A DNA stretch of 7,223 bases from Planctomycetaceae bacterium (GTDB taxonomy: Bacteria > Planctomycetota > Phycisphaerae > Phycisphaerales > SM1A02): assembly GCA_947459855.1 (NCBI GenBank), contig CANHFL010000046.1, positions 1-7,223 of the forward strand, read 5' to 3'. Shown one piece after another: positions 1-4,756 of the stretch (the stretch's first letter is position 1; each line of letters starts with the position of its first letter). Both the position numbers and the translations under genes were made by a program. The notes below the pieces were generated by a model. It had not been told where the DNA came from. It saw only the letters and a program-made list of their open reading frames with translations, and searched no databases.

Positions 1-192
1 CATCTGCAGCTCGGCCGCGTGCATCGCCAGGACCGAGAGCCGGTTCTGCTCCTGCACCGCCACGCCCACCGCGACCGACATCGCCGCGGCGGATGCCACC
101 ATCGCCACCACCACCGTGGCCACCAGTGCCTCGACGAGGGTGAACGCACGCGCAAGGCGCCGGCGGACGGGGCTGGAACGGTTGATTCCCAT
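1..192 (-). CDS. Prepilin-like protein with type IV N-terminal methylation motif (5' end only)
   Basis: Reading leftward from ATG at 192-190, the frame is open for 64 codons to the window edge, so the 3' part is missing. The product starts with a short basic leader (MGINRSSPVRRRLARA), followed by FTLVEALVATVVVAMVASAA. This is the prepilin peptidase site, the Glu at +5 (residue 21) and the hydrophobic helix of a type IV pilin or pseudopilin. Cleavage would fall after Ala16; the usual residue at -1 is Gly. After the helix the chain turns polar (VQEQNRLSVLAMHAAELQM), as in the stalk helix of minor pilins. A GAGG lies about 11 bases upstream of the start, a weak ribosome site. The gene diverges from the pilin gene at 461 and is probably a minor pilin or pseudopilin of the same machine. 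Which minor pilin it is (PilV, FimT, GspI or GspH type) cannot be told from 64 residues. Confidence 0.8.
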   Translation of the reverse strand, partial: MGINRSSPVRRRLARAFTLVEALVATVVVAMVASAAAMSVAVGVAVQEQNRLSVLAMHAAELQM

Positions 193-263
193 GGGGAGCA
201 GGACCTCGACCCCCCAACCATCGGATAGATGAGGGCCCCGCACAAGTCCGGGCCACGCGATCT

Positions 264-277
264 CGGACCCGGGTCCG
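264..277. promoter_or_regulatory. Perfect 14-bp palindrome, candidate operator
   Basis: CGGACCCGGGTCCG is its own reverse complement. It lies 72 bases upstream of the minus-strand prepilin start and about 180 bases upstream of the pilin start. No run of T follows on either side, so a terminator is unlikely. A dimeric regulator site shared by the two divergent genes is possible. GC-rich DNA makes such palindromes more frequent, so this is tentative. Confidence 0.35.
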
Positions 278-362
278 GTTATTCCGGCGGCCATTTTTCA
301 AGGAAATCACCACATGCGCTTTGGAAGCCCCCGGGCATTTCCGACTCTCAGTGCGTGCTCGC

Positions 363-378
363 CCGACGGTGTCGTCGG
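363..378 (+). promoter_or_regulatory. Short hairpin in the region upstream of the pilin gene
   Basis: CCGACG (363-368) pairs perfectly with CGTCGG (373-378) around a GTGT loop. It is the first of two hairpins in the 100 bases before the pilin start. If transcription begins upstream of it, it would lie in the 5' untranslated leader. Its function is unknown. Confidence 0.35.
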
Positions 379-395
379 ACGGCACGAGCCAAGCC

Positions 396-420
396 GGCCC
401 GCCAGCGAACGAGGCGGGCC
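396..420 (+). promoter_or_regulatory. 8-bp hairpin 40 bases before the pilin start
   Basis: GGCCCGCC (396-403) pairs perfectly with GGCGGGCC (413-420) around a 9-base loop (AGCGAACGA). No T tract follows, so it is not an intrinsic terminator. A stable 5' hairpin could protect an abundant pilin mRNA or affect translation; this is inference. Confidence 0.4.
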
Positions 421-449
421 CGCGCAAGGGAACTCAACGGAGTTCCGAC

Positions 450-454
450 AGGAG
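450..454 (+). promoter_or_regulatory. Ribosome binding site of the pilin gene
   Basis: AGGAG lies 6 bases before ATG 461. This spacing, with the normal prepilin leader length it gives, decides the start at 461 over the in-frame ATG at 314. Confidence 0.75.
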
Positions 455-460
455 CCTGAC

Positions 461-853
461 ATGACGCACTCGAACAACAACACCAAGACGACGAAGAAGA
501 CGAACCTGCGCAAGGGCTTCACCCTGATCGAGATCCTGATCGTGGTCGTGATCCTCGGCGTGCTCGCCGCCCTCGTCGTCCCGTCGGTGACGGGTGCGCT
601 CGATGACGCCAACCGCGAGGCCGCCAACGCCCGCGCCGGGCAGATCACCACCATGGTGACGCGCTTCAACCAGTTCCTCCCCGGCGGCGCCACGGCGATC
701 ACGCTGACGGACGGCGCCAACTACAGCTCGACCGACCTGGCCCCGCTGGTCACGGCCGGCTACTGCACCGCGTCGGACCTTGCCAACCAGGCCGATTCGA
801 CCAAGGGCTGGACCTGGAGCGGCACGACCCGCAAGTTCGAGCCCCAGCCGTGA
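461..853 (+). CDS. Type IV prepilin (GspG/PilA-like), probable major subunit
   Basis: The 130-residue product is a structural pilus or pseudopilus subunit that is exported, N-terminally cleaved and assembled from the inner membrane. Its 19-residue hydrophilic leader (MTHSNNNTKTTKKTNLRKG) ends in Gly. The mature chain begins FTLIEILIVVVILGVLAALV, with Glu5 of the mature chain present, followed by a polar helix (DDANREAANARAGQITTMV) and a short C-terminal domain ending GWTWSGTTRKFEPQP. The mature form is about 111 residues, in the small GspG-like size range. There is only one cysteine (in GYCTASD), so the C-terminal disulfide loop of PilA pilins is absent. AGGAG sits 6 bases before the ATG. The gene stands alone between a hairpin-bearing leader and a strong terminator (894-927), which fits a separately abundant transcript. 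An in-frame ATG at 314 would add 49 residues that do not resemble a leader. Whether it is the major pilin or a GspG-type pseudopilin is not resolved. Confidence 0.9.
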   Translation: MTHSNNNTKTTKKTNLRKGFTLIEILIVVVILGVLAALVVPSVTGALDDANREAANARAGQITTMVTRFNQFLPGGATAITLTDGANYSSTDLAPLVTAGYCTASDLANQADSTKGWTWSGTTRKFEPQP

Positions 854-855
854 CC

Positions 856-869
856 GGGGCTCCGGCCCC
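856..869 (+). other. Small GC hairpin just after the pilin stop codon
   Basis: GGGGC (856-860) pairs with GCCCC (865-869) around TCCG, three bases after the TGA. It has no T tract. It may help protect the 3' end, or it may be chance in GC-rich sequence. Confidence 0.3.
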
Positions 870-893
870 CGCGGCCGGATGATCCGCAAACCC

Positions 894-927
894 AAGAGGC
901 GTCGGCAGAAGTGCCGGCGCCTCTTTT
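894..927 (+). terminator. Strong intrinsic terminator after the pilin gene
   Basis: AAGAGGCGTCGGCA (894-907) pairs along all 14 positions with TGCCGGCGCCTCTT (912-925), with one G-U pair, around a GAAG tetraloop. The 3' arm runs into TTTT (924-927), then C. It lies 40 bases after the pilin stop and only 22 bases before the next start at 950. It should end most pilin transcripts. Because there is little room for a promoter after it, the pilM-like operon probably relies on readthrough or on a promoter inside or just after the pilin gene. Confidence 0.9.
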
Positions 928-949
928 CGACCGAGTCCAGGAGTAACCG

Positions 950-2188
950 ATGGAAGGCACCCCGAACACCGCCGCGACCGGACGACGCCGATGGTCGTTC
1001 CTGCGCGCCCGAGCGTCCACCGCACCGATCGCGGTCGACTTCGGCCACCGCAGCCTCCGCATGCTCCAGCTTGCGTCCGATCCCTCGGGCACCGCCTACC
1101 GGTGCGCCGCGGCCGCCGAACTCCCGGGCTGGGTCCTGGCGCCGGACGGCGCAGGCCCCGATCCCGCGCGTGCCAAGGAGCTGCAGGCCAACTTCCGATC
1201 GCTGGGCTTCTCCGGCGAGCGCGTCCGCCTGACCCTGCCAGCCTCGTGCTTCCAGTCCGACGTCGCGCGCATGCCGGCGATGCCCGAGTCCGAGCTGGCC
1301 GAGAGCGTCGCGTTCGAGGCCCAGGACCGCTTCGGCATCGACCGCGCGTCCTCCATCGTGGGCCACCTCCGGATGGCTGCCACCAACGGAGGCCAGTCGG
1401 ACGTGCTGGTGCTGGCCCTGCCCCGCGCGATCGTCGACGCCGCGTCCGCGCTGGTGAGCACAAGTGCCACCGCGGCGGTGAACGTCGAGCACGCGGCCCT
1501 CGCGGCCCTGCGCGCGGTCTCCCGCCAGCGCACGGCCGAGTGCACCGACCATGCCGAGGCGCGCGAGTTCGCGATGATCCACCTGGAGGACCGCGTCGCC
1601 ACGCTGGTCCTGGTGCGCGACTCCGCGATCTGCTTCTTCCGCAGCATCCCCGGCGAATGGGGCGCGATCGCCATGACCGCGCAGCGCACCCGCATGACCC
1701 GGGCCGCGCGCGCCGTCGTCGGCATGGCCGACGACGCGATCCCCGTCGAGGACCAGGGCATCCCCAGCACCGCCTGGCGCTGGTGCACGCTGGCCGAGGA
1801 AGCGCTGCGCTGCCTGCGCAACGTCGAGCGCTCGACCGGCGGGTGGTGGCCCAGCGAGATCGTCATCACCGGCCCGGCCGCGGGCGACCCGCAGGCCGCG
1901 GCGACCGTCGAGAGCGTCTGCGGCGTCCGTTCGTCGATGGCGATCCCGATCCGCGCGATCGCCGACGCCGCCCCGTGCGTGCACGGCAACAGCTGGATCG
2001 CGGCGATCGGAGCCGCCTGCGCCGAGCTGCCCGGCCTGCGCGCCGTGGCCGCCGAGGCCGCACCGGCGCGCCCGGCCCGCAACGGACGCGCCGCCGTCCC
2101 GGTCACCCAGGTCACCCCCGGCAGCGCCGCGATCGCGCTGGTCGAGACCACCGGCGCCGCGCCGCAGCGCAAGGGAGCGGCGGCATGA
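950..2188 (+). CDS. pilM: PilM-like actin-fold pilus assembly protein
   Basis: The 412-residue product resembles PilM, the cytoplasmic actin-like ATP-binding protein that docks on the N-terminus of PilN. Visible PilM marks, in order: the first phosphate-loop strand IAVDFGHRSLRML (27-39); ESVAFEAQDRFGID (118-131), matching the family block that precedes the PilM insertion domain; VNVEHAALAALRAV (177-190); a second beta-hairpin region MIHLEDRVATLVLVRDS (209-225) ending FFRSIPG; an adenosine-side loop EIVITGPAAGDP (303-314); and the closing helix SWIAAIGAACAELPG (348-362). The second phosphate region lacks the usual D-x-G, so nucleotide binding may be weakened. The last 50 residues are an Ala/Pro-rich tail beyond the usual fold. 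AGGAG lies 6 bases before ATG 950. The stop overlaps the next start as ATGA, so the two genes are translationally coupled. No transmembrane segment is seen, which fits PilM better than full-length GspL. Confidence 0.85.
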   Translation: MEGTPNTAATGRRRWSFLRARASTAPIAVDFGHRSLRMLQLASDPSGTAYRCAAAAELPGWVLAPDGAGPDPARAKELQANFRSLGFSGERVRLTLPASCFQSDVARMPAMPESELAESVAFEAQDRFGIDRASSIVGHLRMAATNGGQSDVLVLALPRAIVDAASALVSTSATAAVNVEHAALAALRAVSRQRTAECTDHAEAREFAMIHLEDRVATLVLVRDSAICFFRSIPGEWGAIAMTAQRTRMTRAARAVVGMADDAIPVEDQGIPSTAWRWCTLAEEALRCLRNVERSTGGWWPSEIVITGPAAGDPQAAATVESVCGVRSSMAIPIRAIADAAPCVHGNSWIAAIGAACAELPGLRAVAAEAAPARPARNGRAAVPVTQVTPGSAAIALVETTGAAPQRKGAAA

Positions 2189-2883
2189 ACGAGTACCTGG
2201 TCGAGTTCCTGCCCGCCGACATGCGCCTGCGCGGCGTGATGATGGCCAGCCGCCGCCGCAGCACGCTGCTGGTGGCGCTCCTGGCGGCGATGACCGTCGG
2301 CGTGGCGGCGCACTCGTGGAACCGCTACCGCAGCGCCGACGTCGAGCGCGGCGTGGCGATGCAGCTGACGACCTCCAGCGGCAAGTTCGACGACGTCGTC
2401 GACCGGCTGGCCGCCGAGCAGCACGAGCTCTCGCGGTACATCGCCGCGTACGAGCGGCTGGCGCTCCCGGTGAGCCCGCGCGACCTGTTCGCCACGCTCA
2501 CCCACCTGATGCCGGAGCGGATGAGCCTGGCATCGGTGCGCATCGAGGGAACCGAGGACAAGCAGGCCGCCGACCCCGCCAAGCAGGCCGCGGCGCCCGC
2601 CGCGAAGCCCGGCGCACGACGCGAGCCGGAGCGCTGGCTCGAGGTGACCATCCGCGGCTACGCGGGCGGCAACGCCGACCTGTACGAGTTCGAGCGCCGC
2701 CTGGCGCACGCCGCGCCGTTCGAGCGCGTGACCGTCACCGACAACAAGGCGGTCGACGTGCCGGGGTCGCGCGTCCAGGAATTCTCGATCTCGTGCCGCG
2801 TGCCCCTGACGGGCGTGCGCTACGAGGGCGGGCGCGATGCGCGACCCGCCGTCGCCACCGCGCAGCAGGGAGCGTCCCGATGA
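2185..2883 (+). CDS. pilN: PilN-like inner-membrane alignment protein
   Basis: The 232-residue product is a bitopic inner-membrane protein. The short cytoplasmic N-terminus (MNEYLVEFLPADMRLRG) resembles the conserved PilN segment INLLPxR that binds PilM. A single membrane helix follows at about 27-43 (TLLVALLAAMTVGVAAHSW), then a helical, probably coiled-coil stretch (about 50-92), then a PilN-type domain beginning SPRDLFATLTHLMPERMSLASVRIEG (97-122). An Ala/Lys/Pro-rich loop (about 125-150) interrupts it before WLEVTIRGYAGGNADLYEFE (151-170) and EFSISCRVPL (199-208), the closing strands of the ferredoxin-like fold. GGGAG sits 7 bases before the ATG. The start overlaps the pilM-like stop (ATGA), and its own stop overlaps the next start in the same way. 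The identification rests mainly on position plus topology, supported by the N-terminal and domain motifs. Confidence 0.82.
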   Translation: MNEYLVEFLPADMRLRGVMMASRRRSTLLVALLAAMTVGVAAHSWNRYRSADVERGVAMQLTTSSGKFDDVVDRLAAEQHELSRYIAAYERLALPVSPRDLFATLTHLMPERMSLASVRIEGTEDKQAADPAKQAAAPAAKPGARREPERWLEVTIRGYAGGNADLYEFERRLAHAAPFERVTVTDNKAVDVPGSRVQEFSISCRVPLTGVRYEGGRDARPAVATAQQGASR

Positions 2884-3518
2884 ACGCCTCTTTCGCATCC
2901 ATCTCCTCCCGCCTGCCGCGCCTGGACCGCGACTTCCTGGCGTGGGGCATCGTGCCCGCCATGGCGGCGGCACTGGTGACCGGCCTCTTCGCCGTGCCCA
3001 ACTACGTCCGCGCGCTGTCGCTGCAGGACGAGTCGCAGCGGCTGCAGGCCGTGAGCGCGGAGAACATCTCGCAGCGGAACAACCTGCAGTACCTGGAGTC
3101 CAACGTCGCGAAGCTGCGCACGGCGCGCGACCGGCGCTGCCGCCCGCTGGGCGACCAGACCGAGCGCGACCGACTGCTGGCCGCGATCACCCGCCCGACC
3201 GACGGCGTCGCGGTGCACGACCAGTCGATCCGGACCGGCACCGTGGCCGCGCACGAGATCCCCGGATCCGACCTGCGCGTGCAGCGCCGCACCGTGGACG
3301 TCGAAATGACGGGCACGTTCGACGCGGTGTTCGGCGTGATCGACGCCGCCGAGGACGTCGACCAGCTGGTCACGCCGCGCATGATCGAGATCACCGTGCT
3401 GGGCGACCCGATCCAGCTGGCGCAGTCCGGCAACCCCGCCGTGCGCGCCACGATGGTGCTCGACGAGTGGTTCACGGCCCCTGCGGCGGCGCCCGCCCAG
3501 AAGGCAGGAGGACGCTGA
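2880..3518 (+). CDS. pilO: PilO-like inner-membrane alignment protein
   Basis: The 212-residue product has a short cytoplasmic N-terminus, one membrane helix at about 21-40 (AWGIVPAMAAALVTGLFAVP), and a predicted coiled coil at about 43-85 (LSLQDESQRLQAVSAENISQ onward). A periplasmic alpha/beta domain follows, with LLAAITRPTDGVAVHDQSI (99-117), RTVDVEMTGTFDAVFGVIDA (137-156) and MIEITVLGD (168-176). The VEMTGTFDAVF strand-turn-helix is typical of the PilO ferredoxin-like domain, where the family reads roughly V-x-G-x-Y/F-x-x-L-x-x-F. PilO pairs with PilN in the periplasm to build the inner-membrane platform. An AGGGAG site lies 7 bases before the ATG inside the end of the upstream gene, and the start overlaps that gene's stop (ATGA). 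Sequence similarity to PilO is modest; position and topology make the call. Confidence 0.8.
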   Translation: MNASFASISSRLPRLDRDFLAWGIVPAMAAALVTGLFAVPNYVRALSLQDESQRLQAVSAENISQRNNLQYLESNVAKLRTARDRRCRPLGDQTERDRLLAAITRPTDGVAVHDQSIRTGTVAAHEIPGSDLRVQRRTVDVEMTGTFDAVFGVIDAAEDVDQLVTPRMIEITVLGDPIQLAQSGNPAVRATMVLDEWFTAPAAAPAQKAGGR

Positions 3519-3520
3519 CC

Positions 3521-4144
3521 ATGGCCACGAACGCATTCAAGGCACGCTGGGAGGAGACCTGCTCGCGGCTGGGCGTGAAGCCCAGGCAGTTCGGCATCCT
3601 CGTCGCCGTGTGCGCCGTCGCGATCGGCGCGCTGGGCGCCAAGACGCTCATCAAGCCACGTGCTGCGGGGGCTGCGGTCGCAAAGGCTCCGGCCGCGGCC
3701 CCCGCACCGGCGGCGCTCCCCGCGGCATCGGCCCCGGCCGGCGCGGCGGAAGCCGCCCCGTCTGGATCCGCCCGCACCATCCAGCTGACGCTGGAGACGC
3801 GCCCGGCGCGCGACCCGTTCCGCCCGTTCTTCCTGGTCGCCGCCCCGGTGGCGGCACCCGGCCCTGCCGGCGGATCGTCCTCCGCCGCACCCACCGCGCC
3901 GGCCCCCAAGGGCCTGGTGCTGAAGGCGATCGTGGCCGGCGAACTGGCGGTCATCAACGACGAGACCGTCGGCGTGGGCGACGAGGTCCTGGACCCGGAC
4001 GGCAAGGCCTTCGTGGTCGAGGAGATCCAGGAGCGCCGCGTGGTGCTCCGCGAGGGCGGGCGCCGGGCGGAGCTTGGTTATGCGGCCAATTCCAAAAAGC
4101 GGCCGCAAACCCAGGCAGGTTCCTTGAGTCCGGCCCGGAAGTAA
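3521..4144 (+). CDS. pilP: PilP/GspC-like periplasmic linker protein, membrane-anchored
   Basis: The 207-residue product has a cytoplasmic N-terminus, a hydrophobic helix at about 24-44 (FGILVAVCAVAIGALGAKTL) and a long Ala/Pro-rich periplasmic linker (about 48-82). Next comes a RDPF motif (97-100, in ARDPFRPF) shared with PilP proteins, a second Ala/Pro linker (about 107-130), and a small beta domain KGLVLKAIVAGELAVINDET (130-149) to VVLREGGRRAELGY (174-187). That domain matches the homology region of PilP and GspC, which contacts the secretin. PilP is normally a lipoprotein. Here the only cysteine in the hydrophobic segment (Cys31) is preceded by Val at -1 and lacks a proper lipobox, so a GspC-style membrane anchor is more likely. 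AGGAGG (3506-3511) lies 9 bases before ATG 3521, inside the previous gene, and only 2 bases separate that stop from this start. The last 20 or so codons are less GC-biased than the rest. Confidence 0.78.
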   Translation: MATNAFKARWEETCSRLGVKPRQFGILVAVCAVAIGALGAKTLIKPRAAGAAVAKAPAAAPAPAALPAASAPAGAAEAAPSGSARTIQLTLETRPARDPFRPFFLVAAPVAAPGPAGGSSSAAPTAPAPKGLVLKAIVAGELAVINDETVGVGDEVLDPDGKAFVVEEIQERRVVLREGGRRAELGYAANSKKRPQTQAGSLSPARK

Positions 4145-4162
4145 CCGACCGTTGGGACGGCC

Positions 4163-4178
4163 CCCCGCTCCGGCGGGG
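4163..4178 (+). promoter_or_regulatory. Hairpin directly upstream of the pilB ribosome site
   Basis: CCCCGC (4163-4168) pairs with GCGGGG (4173-4178) around TCCG, two bases before the Shine-Dalgarno AAGGAG. It sits in the only clear gap (48 bases) of the pilM-to-pilC operon. There is no T tract. It could be an mRNA processing or translation-control element; this is inference. Confidence 0.4.
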
Positions 4179-4180
4179 TC

Positions 4181-4186
4181 AAGGAG
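4181..4186 (+). promoter_or_regulatory. Ribosome binding site that sets the GTG start of pilB
   Basis: AAGGAG lies 6 bases before GTG 4193. No ATG in this frame nearby would keep the full N-terminal domain, so the GTG start is well supported. Confidence 0.75.
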
Positions 4187-4192
4187 CACGCC

Positions 4193-4738
4193 GTGTCCCC
4201 CAACCGCCCAAGCAACGCCGAGATCGCCACGCTCCCGCCCCTCGGGCAGGTGCTCGTGGAGGACGGCGTCCTCACCGTGCCGCAGCTGCGCGAGGCGCTC
4301 GCCGCCCAGGCGCGCGGCGGGCAGCGCCTGCTGCTGGGCGAGGTCCTGCTGCAGATGGGCGTCGTCGACAAGGTGGTGCTGCTCCGCGCCGTCGCCCGCA
4401 GCCGCGGCGTCGAGTTCGTCGACGAGCCGGCCGCGCTCTTCGAGGAGGGCGCGATGGCGCTGGTCCCCGAGGCGATCCGCAAGGAGCACCGCGTCTGCCC
4501 GCTGTTCCTGGCGCAGAACGAGCTGGTGATCGCGACCGCCGACCCGCAGAACTACTTCGTCGAGGAGCTGATCGCCCGCGAGACCGGCTTCAAGGTGCGC
4601 TTCGTCGCGTCGCCCGACGAGAAGATCGACGCCCTGCTCGCGGACCCGACCCGCGCCGCGAACGACGTCGGCAAGCAGGCCGAGGAACTGGTCGCCGACC
4701 TCATCCAGCACGGTGCCGCCGACGAGTTCAGCCTGTAG
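4193..4738 (+). CDS. pilB: PilB/GspE assembly ATPase, N-terminal domain (ends at in-frame TAG)
   Basis: The 181-residue frame from GTG 4193 to TAG 4736-4738 encodes only the N-terminal part of a type II/IV secretion ATPase. Residues 15-75 form an MshEN/T2SSE-N-type domain with two repeats: LGQVLVEDGVLTVPQLREAL ending Gln39, and LGEVLLQMGVVDKVVLLRAV. The Arg that starts each LG repeat in c-di-GMP-binding MshEN domains is Pro16 and Leu47 here, and the second repeat ends in Ser70 instead of Gln, so c-di-GMP binding is doubtful. Residues 90-148 form the usual second half (ALVPEAIRKEHRVCPLFLAQ, LVIATADPQN, GFKVRFVASPDEKIDALL). The stop falls in the acidic linker before the ATPase core. The core continues in the same frame after it, and together they make 581 codon positions, the normal full PilB length. 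This fragment alone has no ATPase motifs. It may be half of a two-piece protein, a readthrough product's N-terminus, or the 5' part of a gene broken by one base change. Confidence 0.85.
   Translation: MSPNRPSNAEIATLPPLGQVLVEDGVLTVPQLREALAAQARGGQRLLLGEVLLQMGVVDKVVLLRAVARSRGVEFVDEPAALFEEGAMALVPEAIRKEHRVCPLFLAQNELVIATADPQNYFVEELIARETGFKVRFVASPDEKIDALLADPTRAANDVGKQAEELVADLIQHGAADEFSL
4736..4738 (+). other. In-frame amber (TAG) codon inside the pilB reading frame
   Basis: Codon 182 of the frame starting at 4193 is TAG. Sense codons follow in the same frame (GAG AAG ACC GTC GAG GAG ATG), all G- or C-ended like normal codons of this window, and lead straight into the ATPase core. One base change from CAG, GAG or AAG would explain it. 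All other complete genes here end in TGA, apart from the PilP-like gene, which ends in TAA. Confidence 0.9.
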
Positions 4739-4756
4739 GAGAAGACCGTCGAGGAG

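Larger units (their letters stand above)
193..460. other. Divergent intergenic region between two prepilin genes
   Basis: About 270 bases separate the outward-facing prepilin starts at 192 (minus) and 461 (plus). The region must hold the promoter of each gene, but I see no convincing -35/-10 pair on either strand. It holds a 14-bp palindrome (264-277), a short AT-richer patch (about 291-313), two hairpins (363-378 and 396-420), a weak sigma-54-like GG-N10-GC site (381-394) and the pilin ribosome site (450-454). Open frames that cross it lack pilin-like or other recognisable sequence. Confidence 0.7.

Noticed and set aside
229..459. 76-codon plus-strand open frame ending one base before the pilin start, possible leader peptide
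   Set aside because: It has no good ribosome site, no recognisable motif and Arg/Pro-rich composition typical of non-coding GC-rich DNA. The stop position next to the pilin ATG is probably coincidence.
434..1984. Long minus-strand open frame (516 codons) opposite the pilin and pilM-like genes
   Set aside because: It is the antisense shadow of GC3-rich genes, with Arg/Gly/Ala/Asp-biased composition and no domains. The plus-strand products have clear families.
4163..4178. Hairpin before pilB considered as an intrinsic terminator
   Set aside because: The stem is only 6 bp and is followed by TCAAGGAG, with no T tract, so termination is unlikely.
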